Assembly: GCA_024639455.1 (NCBI GenBank)
Contig: JAHEIH010000011.1
Coordinates: 1 to 64,000, forward strand
DNA length: 64,000 nucleotides
Source of the DNA: Cellvibrionales bacterium
GTDB taxonomy: Bacteria; Pseudomonadota; Gammaproteobacteria; Pseudomonadales; JAHEIH01
Reading direction: 5' to 3'
Within the stretch, counting starts at the first letter, position 1. Each line of letters opens with the position of its first letter. Positions 6,413 to 14,943 of this stretch are shown here, one piece after another. Made by a program: the position numbers and the translations under genes. Below the pieces are notes generated by a model. That model ran no database searches, was not told where the DNA came from, and was given only the letters and a program-made list of their open reading frames with translations.

Positions 6413-8554
6413 TTAGCGCTGCAAGGCATATTGGGGGGATTGGCGAATTAAGGTAATCAGCTTTCCGATGCCGATTTCTACCTCGTACCAATTGGGGTGA
6501 TTCAGGTGCCACACCAGTTTTTCGCTCATGTATTGTCTGAGCACATTTTTGTAGGCCTCGGTCATACGTCCTTCTAATAAATACACATTCATATCTTCTA
6601 GCATCAGTTCGGGGTCTTGCTGATACAGCGCCACCCAGTCGCTGATATTTGCAATGGGGATGGTCGGGTTAAGGGTGAAACCCCAGGCCGCTTCTATACG
6701 TGTCACTTGTTCTGGGCTGGTGTACCACAGGGTGATGTTTTCCATAGCGTTGTTGTCCATCACCAAGTTGTTGGCGCTTAGGGTGGTGATTTCTGGGGCT
6801 ACTAAATGTTGGCTGCGCAGTGCGCTGGTGCTGTCGCTCGGCTTGTAAAAATTGAATACCGACGGTGAATACTGTGCCCGCTGCGAAAACCCGAGGTGGG
6901 CCATGCGGTAGGTACCACTTTTGGTGGTGGCCTTGGCCAAACGCAAATAGTGGCTGGCGTTCAAGATGGGTTCGCGAATCTTGCCAAAGTACTGGGCCTG
7001 CTGTGCCACCGGTGCGCGCGCCTCGCTGTCGAATAAGATGGCTTGTAGCACAGATTTCATGTCACCGCGCACACCGGTGCCATTGTCGTTAAACACCGCG
7101 GCTACCCGGGCAATGTAGTCTGGCGACGGGTTGCTGGTGACCAGGTGCTGAATCAAATGGTAACTAATGAAGGGCGCCAAGTTAGGGTGGTTGAATAGGC
7201 TGTCTAAGGCCAGCGTTAAATCCGCTTCAGCGCCTTGATTGGGCGGCAGGTAATAACCACGCAGTAGTTTTTTAGGGCCCGGTTCGTGGCGTTCTTCCAC
7301 CGCGACCATGGGGGACTGCATGTCCCAAATTTCGCAGCATTGGTAGTGTTGCCACTGCCAGTTGGCGTCGGTGGTGCCTTGTACGTGCCAGCCGGTGAAG
7401 ACCTTGGCGTATTCGCGAATGGTGGCGGGGGTGTACGTTTCTAACTCGCGGCCGTTGGCGTTGGTTTGCACGCTGCCGTCTTGGTTAAGCAGTACCGTAC
7501 CCAGCGTGAATAGCTGCATGACTTCGCGGGCAAAGTTTTCATCGGGGCGAATGTTACGCGCGGGGTCGCTTTTTTCGTTGCCCATCATGTTTAGGTATTT
7601 ACCCATCACCGGATGCTTGGTGACGTTCTCAAGCAAGTCTCTAAAGTTACCAAAGGCGCCGTTGGCTAACACGTCCATGTAGTGTTGGTAGGCTTGGCGT
7701 TCGCCGCCCGCCGCGGCTTTGACGGACACCACAAAGATCTGGCTCAAGCTGAAGGCCACACGATGGCGTAGCTGATCCGGCGCGTTTATCACCATGCCCC
7801 AAAAGGTTTCTTCAGCGGGGAAAATGCCGGCTTTATTCAGTGTGGGGTCGGCAGCAACAAAAGCGTTAAACGCGTCTTGGTAAGAGGTGGCCGGGAGGTT
7901 GAACTGCTCTTCCAGCCAGGCATCGGCCCCCATGCTCATAAGTATGTCGGTATCGCTGCGGGTTACCCCAAAGGTGGCTTGGTTGAGCAGCCTGATGGCA
8001 TCGATATTGTCGATCAGCGTGTGCTGCGGTACTACGCCAGGCGCCCAGTAAGGATGGGGCTCGGGCATGGGGTAGTTGGCATACTGCGTGACGGTTCGGG
8101 TCTGCGGGAATTCGGGGTCGGCCACGCTCATGGTTATCATGTAGGCGCCTTCAACATCGGGGGTGTAGCTGATGTCAGCGCCGTTGATTTCCAGTACAGC
8201 TTGGCTGTTAAATGGCGCGCTTAACGACCAAGTAACATCGCCCAATGCGCCGTCGGGGTCCATGCTGCCCGCCCCTGAAATAGAGGTACCATCGCCGGCC
8301 AGTATGTCGGTGTTGTACTGCAAAGTGATCGCCGGTGCTTGGTTAATCAGCGGGTCGGCGTTGTCGCCCAGGCCGTCACCGTCGGCATCGGCCCATTCGG
8401 TGGGGTCTTTAGGGAAGGCGTCATCGGCGTTGAGGTAGCCATCTTTGTCCCAATCCGGGCCGCCGCCTTTGTCGCCATTTTTTGGGGCGGCGTCTGCCAA
8501 CGGAATAAGGCTGCACACTATGGCGCTAAGGAATAGCGTCCTAACGTGGTTCAT
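6413..8554 (-). CDS. DUF1800 family exported protein with Ca-binding-type repeats, copy A
   Basis: The protein starts MNHVRTLFLSAIVCSLIPLADA, a Sec signal; ATG 8554 is chosen over 8581 because GAGGGAG lies nine bases upstream. Residues after the signal (DWDKDGYLNADDAFP, then DADGDGLGDNADP) are thrombospondin type-3-like calcium loops. A Cadherin/PKD-like beta domain follows, and the rest is DUF1800: RLLNQATFGVT, RHRVAFSLSQIFVVS, NEKSDPARNIRPDENFAREV and NPSPDYIARVAAVFNDNG. It is the first gene of the DUF1800-DUF1501 operon. Export and a surface or periplasmic location are likely; the function of DUF1800 is unknown to me. Confidence 0.87.
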   Translation of the reverse strand: MNHVRTLFLSAIVCSLIPLADAAPKNGDKGGGPDWDKDGYLNADDAFPKDPTEWADADGDGLGDNADPLINQAPAITLQYNTDILAGDGTSISGAGSMDPDGALGDVTWSLSAPFNSQAVLEINGADISYTPDVEGAYMITMSVADPEFPQTRTVTQYANYPMPEPHPYWAPGVVPQHTLIDNIDAIRLLNQATFGVTRSDTDILMSMGADAWLEEQFNLPATSYQDAFNAFVAADPTLNKAGIFPAEETFWGMVINAPDQLRHRVAFSLSQIFVVSVKAAAGGERQAYQHYMDVLANGAFGNFRDLLENVTKHPVMGKYLNMMGNEKSDPARNIRPDENFAREVMQLFTLGTVLLNQDGSVQTNANGRELETYTPATIREYAKVFTGWHVQGTTDANWQWQHYQCCEIWDMQSPMVAVEERHEPGPKKLLRGYYLPPNQGAEADLTLALDSLFNHPNLAPFISYHLIQHLVTSNPSPDYIARVAAVFNDNGTGVRGDMKSVLQAILFDSEARAPVAQQAQYFGKIREPILNASHYLRLAKATTKSGTYRMAHLGFSQRAQYSPSVFNFYKPSDSTSALRSQHLVAPEITTLSANNLVMDNNAMENITLWYTSPEQVTRIEAAWGFTLNPTIPIANISDWVALYQQDPELMLEDMNVYLLEGRMTEAYKNVLRQYMSEKLVWHLNHPNWYEVEIGIGKLITLIRQSPQYALQR

Positions 8555-8660
8555 GGTGTAACTCCCTCTGGGTGAATTCAACGCGCTGGCGTTATAGCGT
8601 GCGTACTAGCGACGCATTGCGCACATAGTAATGGCATACAGAAGGAGTGTGGGGCTAATA

Positions 8661-8684
8661 ACCCTGCAAGGCGGGGTGCAGGGT
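8661..8684. other. Strong hairpin between divergent units
   Basis: Perfect 8-base arms ACCCTGCA and TGCAGGGT flank an 8-base loop, followed on the plus strand by TTGTTTATTG. It could be a weak terminator or a 5'-leader hairpin of the DUF1800 operon, which starts to its left. The T-run is poor, so its role is open. The rest of 8555-8809 shows nothing beyond the higBA operator. Confidence 0.4.
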
Positions 8685-8788
8685 TTGTTTATTGTTCATG
8701 GGGGACGATGTTTCAGTTATTTCTGGCCTTGATGTCAGTATTCCTTGTGGTTGGCCAATTTACAATAACACTAATACGTATTTGACGG

Positions 8789-8807
8789 TGTAACCTAAGG
8801 GGTTACA
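8789..8807 (+). promoter_or_regulatory. higBA operator palindrome
   Basis: Perfect arms TGTAACC (8789-8795) and GGTTACA (8801-8807) with a 5-bp spacer end two bases before the higB ATG. The position is typical for a HigA binding site that blocks transcription of its own operon. Confidence 0.65.
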
Positions 8808-8809
8808 AT

Positions 8810-9092
8810 ATGATTGTTAGTTTTAAACACAAAGGCCTTGAAAAGTTTTACCGCACAGGAAATATTTCAGGTATTCAAGCTAAACACGCTAAGAGATTGA
8901 GGCTTATTCTCTCTAATCTTGACGTCGCTGAGTGAGTGCGTTGAGGCTATGGATTTACCGGACTTGCGCTTACATTCTCTAGTCGGTCAGCGCCAAGGCA
9001 CTTGGTCGGTCACAGTCAATGGTCATTGGCGTGTGACATTTTACTTTGTGGGTAAAGATGCCCATGTTGTTAATTATGAGGATGACCATTAA
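8810..9092 (+). pseudogene. higB: HigB-type toxin, frameshifted by a 4-bp duplication
   Basis: The frame from ATG 8810 reads MIVSFKHKGLEKFYRTGN and QAKHAKRLRLIL, the HigB N-terminus, then stops at TGA 8933-8935. The remainder (EAMDLPDLRLHSLVGQRQG, WSVTVNGHWRVTF and VVNYEDDH) continues in another frame to the TAA at 9090-9092. The break is at GAGTGAGT (8930-8937). Removing one GAGT restores a continuous HigB of normal length (DVAECVEAMDLP), so a tandem 4-bp duplication is the evident lesion. The toxin would be an mRNA-cutting RelE-fold protein if intact. The stop overlaps the higA ATG. Confidence 0.88.
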
Positions 9093-9400
9093 TGAGTATG
9101 CATTGTCCTGCTCATCCAGGTGAAATACTAAAAGACTTGCTGTTAGATCCATTAGGGTTAACGGTCACTTGCGTCGCCGATCATTTGGCGGTGAGCCGAA
9201 AGACATTGTCTAAAATTATTAATGGTCGTGGTCCAATCACAGCGGAAATGGCCGTCAGGTTAGAAGGGGTGTTTTCACAGCCGTCGGCGGAGCACTGGCT
9301 AAAATTACAAGGCGCTTATGACCTTTGGCAGATGCGAAAGGTGGCTGAAGCGCTTGCTGTTATGCCATTGGGTAGAAACTCTATGGGAGGCATGTCGTAA
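9092..9400 (+). CDS. higA: HigA-type XRE antitoxin
   Basis: This 102-residue helix-turn-helix protein has the HigA wording HPGEILKDLLLDPLGLTV, then HLAVSRKTLSKIINGRGPIT and a dimer helix WLKLQGAYDLWQMRK. It overlaps the higB stop codon by one base (TAATG). Intact HigA with a broken toxin leaves an orphan repressor that could still bind the palindrome at 8789-8807. Its last codons and TAA stop lie inside a REP-like hairpin (9383-9412), so the natural C-terminus may have been altered by that insertion (terminal residues GGMS). Confidence 0.9.
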   Translation: MSMHCPAHPGEILKDLLLDPLGLTVTCVADHLAVSRKTLSKIINGRGPITAEMAVRLEGVFSQPSAEHWLKLQGAYDLWQMRKVAEALAVMPLGRNSMGGMS

Positions 9401-9412
9401 GACATGGCGACA
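9383..9412 (+). repeat. REP-like element, left half, overlapping the higA stop
   Basis: ATGGGAGG followed by CATGTCGTAAGACATG and GCGACA matches the left arm and hairpin A of the intact REP-like elements. The higA TAA stop is in the loop of this hairpin. Hairpins B and C are missing. Confidence 0.75.
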
Positions 9413-9413
9413 T

Positions 9414-10799
9414 TTAGCTATTCCTTAAAAAACCTATATCTGCGGTGTTAAAGTTGCGCAAATTCGGGAAGGTTTCGGCGATTTGTGTGGCACTCAACCC
9501 ATACCAGCCAGCCAAGGTTGCGGCCATTTGATCCATGCTGGTGGTGGGAATAATGCGTCCTTCGCCAATATCATCGACACTACCGATGGCCAGTTCCGGC
9601 AAGGCGCCATAAATGCGGCCACCATTCACTGCGCCGCCCATGATCATTTGATGGCTGCCCCAGCCGTGGTCGGTGCCGTCGCCATTGCTGGTGAGCGTGC
9701 GGCCAAAGTCGCTGGCGGTAAACGTGGTCACGTTGTCTTGCACGCCCATGGCTTCAGTCGCGCTGTAAAAGGAACTAAGCGCGTGATTGAGTTCGGCCAT
9801 AAGCGCGGGGTGGCGGTTAACTTGGTCGCCGTGGGTGTCGTAATCGCCGATGCCAATGAAGAACGTTTGTCGTTTCATGCCAAGCTCATCGCGGGCGGCG
9901 ATCAAGTGGGCGACGGTCTGTAGCATTTGCGCTAACCGGCTACTGGTATCGAAGGTGGCATCGGGCGCGGGCACGGCGTCTAGCACAGTGGTCAGTTCCA
10001 CGCCCAAATCGATTGAACGGCGTTGGGTCTTAGCAAACTCGGTACTAAATAAATGGCTTTGTGATTGCGCTAGCAAGGCGTTGTAAGCGCGATTGCGGTT
10101 CACTGCCCAGGCCTCGGTATTTTGTGGCTGTAGATGCCAATAGCTACTTACGCCACCAGCATTCATGGCATAAGGCGATTGCAAGCCACCGCGCTGCCAT
10201 AAGTTGTCGCCGCTCATGGAAATGCCCATGGCAAGGTTGTTATGCGCGTTCGCCTCTTGCATCAGGTCGGCCATGCGACTGGCCCAGCCTTGCTGTCGTT
10301 TGCTGTTTTGCAGGCTCATCACAAAGTTTTGTTGATCATTATGGGAGAACAACTGTGGTGGCAGTGCCACGCGGTTATTGCGGTAGTCGGCCTGTGTGGT
10401 GGGCTCGATCAACGTGCCAACATTGGCCAGTAGCGCCATCTTACCTTGGTGAAACAGGTCCTGCAGGTTGCCCATTTCGGGGGCTAGGCCCACCTCAGTT
10501 GCCACACTATTCAGCGGGTTTAACGCGAGCAGTTGATCTTGGGGGCGAGCAAATTCGCGCCGTGTAGCCGCATAAGTCGAATAACTGTCGTTGGCGCGCG
10601 GTATAAGCATATTAAAGGCATCGTTGCCGCCATATAGGAAAACACAGACGAGCGCTTTGTAGTCGGTCGCGGTGCTCGTTTGAGCGTGGGCTACGTTCAA
10701 TTGGGTATGCATTGAAAGTAAGCTGGCACTGCCCACACTAGCTAGCAGTGATCGTTTCAAGAATTCGCGGCGCTGATGTAATGGCGATAACTTTTTCAT
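9414..10799 (-). CDS. DUF1501 family Tat-exported protein, copy B
   Basis: This 461-residue paralogue of the protein at 5057-6403 has a clear twin-arginine signal (QRREFLKRSLLASVG, cleavage near AHAQT). Family blocks are YKALVCVFLYGGNDAFNMLIP, SHNDQQNFVMSLQ, GIGDYDTHGDQVNRHPALM and GTDHGWGSHQMIMGGAVNGG. It follows its DUF1800 partner by 8 bp in the same order as copy A. The two DUF1501 proteins are clearly diverged, so the duplication is old or one pair was acquired. Activity is unknown; the HGGND/YGGND and THD/THG motifs suggest a metal site of the alkaline-phosphatase type. Confidence 0.88.
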   Translation of the reverse strand: MKKLSPLHQRREFLKRSLLASVGSASLLSMHTQLNVAHAQTSTATDYKALVCVFLYGGNDAFNMLIPRANDSYSTYAATRREFARPQDQLLALNPLNSVATEVGLAPEMGNLQDLFHQGKMALLANVGTLIEPTTQADYRNNRVALPPQLFSHNDQQNFVMSLQNSKRQQGWASRMADLMQEANAHNNLAMGISMSGDNLWQRGGLQSPYAMNAGGVSSYWHLQPQNTEAWAVNRNRAYNALLAQSQSHLFSTEFAKTQRRSIDLGVELTTVLDAVPAPDATFDTSSRLAQMLQTVAHLIAARDELGMKRQTFFIGIGDYDTHGDQVNRHPALMAELNHALSSFYSATEAMGVQDNVTTFTASDFGRTLTSNGDGTDHGWGSHQMIMGGAVNGGRIYGALPELAIGSVDDIGEGRIIPTTSMDQMAATLAGWYGLSATQIAETFPNLRNFNTADIGFLRNS

Positions 10800-10807
10800 A
10801 ACGATTC

Positions 10808-12643
10808 CTAGCGCTGCACAGCAAATTCTGGTGATAACCAGGTCAGATAGACCGCTTCCGCCACGCGATAGAGCCGCGCTTGTGCGCTGCTGCTATCGTA
10901 GGGCTCGATGTGTTCAAACAGGGTGTCACGCATGCCATCGCTCATCTGTCCATTGAGCATCAGCACGCTAATGTGGTCCAGAAGATCCTGGCTTTGGCGG
11001 GCTAATGCGGCCTCGTCGTCAAAGTCGGCGCGTAGGCAGCCCACCGCAGAGTTGTAGTCTTCGCGTTCTAGGCAGTCGTCGTACAGAAAATCATAGGCAT
11101 TGAACACCATATTGCCCCCCCAATTGGTGATGGCGGTGATGTTTTTCTCGTTCAAGATTTGCAGCTCGGGGGCTACCACGCTGTCGTCATCAAATGTGTT
11201 GGCAGGGTGAAAATCTGGCCGGAAGAAGTTAAAGACCGAGGGGGAACCATACAAGCGTTGCCCCATGTCGATACTGGGCCATAAAAAGCGCAGCGTATCG
11301 ACGCGCACGCTGCCGTCTTCATTGAGGGGGGTGTCGCTGTAAACGTCGAAGGCACGCATTAACGCGGTAACTTTTAACACAGGTTCTTTTAGCTTGCCGT
11401 AGGTGTTGTCGGCAAAGGTATCGCTGCGGCGGGCTTCGGGGTCGAGCAAAATGGCTTTCACCACCGCGGCCAAATCGCCTTTTTCACCGCTACCATTGTC
11501 GTTAAACACCTCGCTAACGCGCGCCACATAGTCTGGGCTGGGGTTGCTTGTCACCAACCGTTGTATCAGTTGCTTGCTCACGAATGGCGCGACGTTGGCG
11601 TGGGCAAACACGTTATCTAGCGCTTGGGTCAGGTCTTGTTGGGCGGTTTGATCGGCAGGCGTGATTTCGCCATTTAACAGTGTTTTGGAGGCTTTCTCAT
11701 GAAATTCTTCGATGGGTTTCATGGGGACGATATCACTGGTCGCATTGGGCCACTGAAACCACCAGTTGTCAGCGTTACCGTATATCCAGCCGGTGAACAC
11801 ACTGGCAAAGGCTTTGATGATGTCTTGGTTATAGGTGGGGATGGTATTGCCATCGGCATCTAATGTGGGGGTGCCGTCGTTATTGAGTTCGACCAAGCCA
11901 ATGGTAAACAGCTGCATCATTTCGCGGGCGTAGTTTTCATCGGGGCGAATATTGCGGCTGGGGTCGGCTTTTTCGTTGCGCACCATACTTAGGTATTCGC
12001 CCATCATGGGGTTAGTGGTGACCGCTTCTAATAGGTCGCGGTAGTTGCCAAAGGCGTGTTCAGCCATAACGTCGTGATAGTTAGCGATACCGCGTGTATC
12101 GTTGTAGAGCGCATCTGATAGCTCTGAAATCACAAAGATTTGGCTCAAGGCGAAGGCGACCCGTTGGCGCAGTTGGTCGTCACCGCGCACCAAGTTTTCC
12201 CACAGCACATCGCTTAAAAACATCTGCTTGCGCCATACCACCTCAAAATCGAAGTTGGTTTCATCGCTAGGTGTGAGCCCCACGAGGCGCATGCGGGCGT
12301 CGAGTTGCGCGCGGGTTTTGCGCCTGGGTAGCGCTATTTGGCGATCAATCCAGTCGTCAAAATTGGCCTCGTTTTCGACGAGCTCGAGGATATCGCTTTC
12401 GGTGGGGCCAAAGGTGGCTTGCGTTAGAAAACGTGTGACATTGAGGGTGATAGTTTCGTTGTGCAAATCGCGTAATGTGACCGGCTCTGGCGCTGGATCT
12501 GGCGGTGGCGCAGGGGTCGAAGGAGGCGCTGGGCTAGGCGTTGGGCTAGGTGTTGGAGTTGGCGTAGTATCATTGCCGCCGCCACCGCAGCTTACGGTGA
12601 GCATCGCCAAACCACCAAATAATAAAGATCTAACAATCATCAT
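10808..12643 (-). CDS. DUF1800 family lipoprotein, copy B
   Basis: The likely start at 12643 gives MMIVRSLLFGGLAMLTVSCG, a lipoprotein signal with a Cys in the lipobox; starts at 12700 or 12670 are possible and no ribosome site decides. A proline-threonine linker (TPTPTPSPTPSP) follows and would span away from the membrane. The DUF1800 body shows RFLTQATFGPTESD, RQRVAFALSQIFVIS, NEKADPSRNIRPDENYAREM and NPSPDYVARVSEVFNDNG. It lacks the calcium-loop region of copy A. It is upstream of, and probably cotranscribed with, the DUF1501 gene at 9414-10799. Confidence 0.87.
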   Translation of the reverse strand: MMIVRSLLFGGLAMLTVSCGGGGNDTTPTPTPSPTPSPAPPSTPAPPPDPAPEPVTLRDLHNETITLNVTRFLTQATFGPTESDILELVENEANFDDWIDRQIALPRRKTRAQLDARMRLVGLTPSDETNFDFEVVWRKQMFLSDVLWENLVRGDDQLRQRVAFALSQIFVISELSDALYNDTRGIANYHDVMAEHAFGNYRDLLEAVTTNPMMGEYLSMVRNEKADPSRNIRPDENYAREMMQLFTIGLVELNNDGTPTLDADGNTIPTYNQDIIKAFASVFTGWIYGNADNWWFQWPNATSDIVPMKPIEEFHEKASKTLLNGEITPADQTAQQDLTQALDNVFAHANVAPFVSKQLIQRLVTSNPSPDYVARVSEVFNDNGSGEKGDLAAVVKAILLDPEARRSDTFADNTYGKLKEPVLKVTALMRAFDVYSDTPLNEDGSVRVDTLRFLWPSIDMGQRLYGSPSVFNFFRPDFHPANTFDDDSVVAPELQILNEKNITAITNWGGNMVFNAYDFLYDDCLEREDYNSAVGCLRADFDDEAALARQSQDLLDHISVLMLNGQMSDGMRDTLFEHIEPYDSSSAQARLYRVAEAVYLTWLSPEFAVQR

Positions 12644-12749
12644 TTTAATGCCACTAGTTTTTTCAATCATTCTATGGCAAAGCGACCAAGTATCAAGCAA
12701 GATTTATTCAAGTTGTGAAAGCCATCACAAACCGCATGAGACCCTCTGT

Positions 12750-13376
12750 TTATTCCAACGAGCTTTCTAATAAGCGGGATAAGTCGCCATCAAAACGTTG
12801 GCCGCTACTCATCTCTACCTTAACCAACATTGGGCCGCTTGTGGTTAGCTTTTCAAGCTGCAGAGGATCTGGAAAAAAGTTGTTGTTATACGTCATGGTG
12901 CCCATGGGCTCGAAGGTGGCATCATTAAAATCTGTGAGAGCGTGATAAAGCGCTCGGTAGTGGCGGTATAAGGTATTTCTGTGGTCTCCATGCGGTGTGG
13001 GCGAACACAAGGCTGTGAGTACATGATGGTTAATGGCAAAATGTTTCACTACATTTCCGCAATTCCCCGCGGCGAGTGCCTCTGGTGAAATTAACAGGCT
13101 GTGTATAATGTGCATGGCCTGCGGGTCGAGAAGACGACGCAGGTGATCACGGCGTGTTACTTGGATGTTTAATACATCGGCACGAATCTCCCAATAACAA
13201 TTCACCTTGTACCAATGGTCGGCGTGCTCTCCCTGCCTTAAAGCACGCCCCACCCGTGAAAGCGTGAGATGCACATCCGTGAGGCAAAGCGTGATCTGTG
13301 CATCTTCGATGAATTCCGGGGCATCCGGCTGAATAATAAATTGCAGTATTGCGTTTAAATTAGCGTTATTGTGCAT
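12750..13376 (-). CDS. Unknown 208-residue protein, operon partner of the XRE-membrane regulator
   Basis: I do not recognise this family. The protein is soluble-looking, without a signal peptide or membrane segment, and rich in histidine (KHFAINHHVLTAL, PTPHGDHRNTLYRHYRALYH). The C-terminal third contains TFEPMGTMTYNNNFFPDP and then LVKVEMSSGQRFDGDLSRLL. It begins 7 bp after the stop of the XRE-family membrane protein, so the two are probably cotranscribed. The histidine pattern might hint at metal or cofactor binding, but that is speculation. Confidence 0.6.
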   Translation of the reverse strand: MHNNANLNAILQFIIQPDAPEFIEDAQITLCLTDVHLTLSRVGRALRQGEHADHWYKVNCYWEIRADVLNIQVTRRDHLRRLLDPQAMHIIHSLLISPEALAAGNCGNVVKHFAINHHVLTALCSPTPHGDHRNTLYRHYRALYHALTDFNDATFEPMGTMTYNNNFFPDPLQLEKLTTSGPMLVKVEMSSGQRFDGDLSRLLESSLE

Positions 13377-13383
13377 GTCATTA

Positions 13384-14352
13384 TTAATTCTTCGCTAGCA
13401 ACTTCGCCAACCCCACGACACCGCCAAATGCCACCGCCCCCACCGGAAAGATGATCCAGGTGACGCCCCAGTTCATGGTCCATAAGCTCCAGCCTAAGTA
13501 AATGGCCACCAATAAAGGCCAGTACACCCCAGCAAGTCTTTCGGCGCGTTTGGTATCATCGCTTTTACCCGCGTCCATGTCGCCGCCTTGTAGTAAAAAC
13601 ACCACGGCATCGCGGTGAGCGCTGGTGGGGATCACATATTGCAGCCCGGTGGCGACTAGCCACAGTAACAACACCAATGCCAAGAAAATCGCGCTGCTGC
13701 CCATCCCGAGTAAAGCGGCGATCAGAAGCGGGGCTGCGCATAACACGAAAAGTGAAATCCCCATGGTCAGTTGTTTTTGAATCTCTGGTCGTTGTTCGCG
13801 TTGAATAGTGGTGAGTTCTTCTTTAAGTGCTGGGCTCAAGGAAAACGGTGCGCTGGGCAATGCAGGGGCTTGCAACTGTTGTGCGGCGATGAAGCACTTA
13901 ACACCTTTTGCCACCATGCCTAAAATGGCGACGAGGCCAAACACGAGGGCCAGCGACATGGGTAACGTGTCGGGCAGTGCATGATTGAGGGCGAGCATGG
14001 CAAATAACGCTGATGGCGCCATCACGCACCAGCGAACACCGCGGGTAATCAGCGCCGCTTCATCGATTTTGTAGCCGACGTAGTTTTGCGCAATACCGCG
14101 CTCACAAAGCGTGTTGACGTCGGTGGTCGTGTCTTCGGCGATAGGTTGTCCGCCGGATTTGGCGTCAAGTAGGGCATCGGTGGTCACCTGAAAAGCTTCC
14201 GCGAGCTTGAGGATGTGTTCGATATCGGGGGTGCTTTGCCCGCTTTCCCACTTAGACACCGACTGGCGCGATACGCCTACTTGTGCGGCCAGTGCCTCTT
14301 GCGACCAACCTGCTTGTTTACGACATTTAATGATATTGTCTGCCAATGCCAT
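13384..14352 (-). CDS. XRE-family HTH protein with a membrane domain
   Basis: Residues 1-62 form a Cro/C1-type helix-turn-helix (CRKQAGWSQEALAAQVGVSR, QSVSKWESGQSTPDIEHILK). From about residue 107 there are roughly six hydrophobic segments in three pairs (near 107-150, 198-241 and 275-317). Membrane-tethered XRE proteins of this build are common, but their signals are mostly unknown. The domain order suggests a transcription factor that senses a membrane or envelope state. It is first in a two-gene operon with an unknown protein. The start at 14352 (MALADNIIKCRK) has GGAG upstream. Confidence 0.8.
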   Translation of the reverse strand: MALADNIIKCRKQAGWSQEALAAQVGVSRQSVSKWESGQSTPDIEHILKLAEAFQVTTDALLDAKSGGQPIAEDTTTDVNTLCERGIAQNYVGYKIDEAALITRGVRWCVMAPSALFAMLALNHALPDTLPMSLALVFGLVAILGMVAKGVKCFIAAQQLQAPALPSAPFSLSPALKEELTTIQREQRPEIQKQLTMGISLFVLCAAPLLIAALLGMGSSAIFLALVLLLWLVATGLQYVIPTSAHRDAVVFLLQGGDMDAGKSDDTKRAERLAGVYWPLLVAIYLGWSLWTMNWGVTWIIFPVGAVAFGGVVGLAKLLAKN

Positions 14353-14511
14353 GGGGCTATCTCCTTCGGGTCACGTATCGTAGTAGCCTATGAAATGCAT
14401 CGGTTGCGGACTACCAAGTGGAGCAGGCAGCGTGTCAACCAATGGTTGCTATTGCAGTATAAACTATTCATTTATATATTTATTTAAAGATTCTGGCGAA
14501 GGGTTTGCCGC

Positions 14512-14943
14512 ATGAAAAAATTATGTATTGCGCTGTTGTTATTGGTCGTAACACCTGTATGGGCTGATGATGTGAAAGATTTAACAGCTATGTTGGAGAC
14601 CTTCCTCGCGGGTGTTGACCAGGTCGAAGCACACGATAACTTCTGGGCGGAAGAGTTGGTGTACACCTCATCGCGCGGTATACGCACCACCAAGACGGCT
14701 ATCCTGCATGGCATGCGCCAAACGAAAGAGACCGCCTACAGCCCAACCTACGGAGCAGAAGATATCGATATTCGTATTTATGGCGATACCGCTGTGATGG
14801 CGTTTACCTTGGTGGCCAATAGGCCAGCGTACGGCGATCAGCCAGCCGGCGTGCAGCACTATTTAAATACCGGCACGTTATTAAAACGAGAGGGGCGTTG
14901 GCAGGTCGTGGCCTGGCAGGCGACGGTCAAAGCCAGTGAATAA
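14512..14943 (+). CDS. Exported SnoaL/DUF4440-type (NTF2-like) protein
   Basis: The 143-residue protein begins with a signal peptide (MKKLCIALLLLVVTPVWA). The mature part has NTF2-like cone-fold wording: a helix (LTAMLETFLAGVDQVEAHDN), FWAEELVYTSSRG, IRIYGDTAVMAFTLVANRPA and the closing strand GRWQVVAWQATV. Such proteins bind small molecules or act as isomerase-like enzymes, and function varies widely. Its stop lies inside the first codons of the downstream lipoprotein gene (8-bp overlap), so the two are translationally linked and may act together in the periplasm. Confidence 0.75.
   Translation: MKKLCIALLLLVVTPVWADDVKDLTAMLETFLAGVDQVEAHDNFWAEELVYTSSRGIRTTKTAILHGMRQTKETAYSPTYGAEDIDIRIYGDTAVMAFTLVANRPAYGDQPAGVQHYLNTGTLLKREGRWQVVAWQATVKASE

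Noticed and set aside
8810-9092. Programmed frameshift in higB
   Set aside because: There is no slippery heptamer or stimulating structure, while a GAGT tandem duplication explains the shift completely.
10061-10567. 168-codon plus-strand frame
   Set aside because: It lies entirely opposite the DUF1501 gene, has no family pattern and shows the composition of a reverse-strand shadow.
14215-14487. 90-codon plus-strand frame
   Set aside because: Its first half is antisense to the XRE gene start and its second half is the promoter region of the NTF2-like gene.
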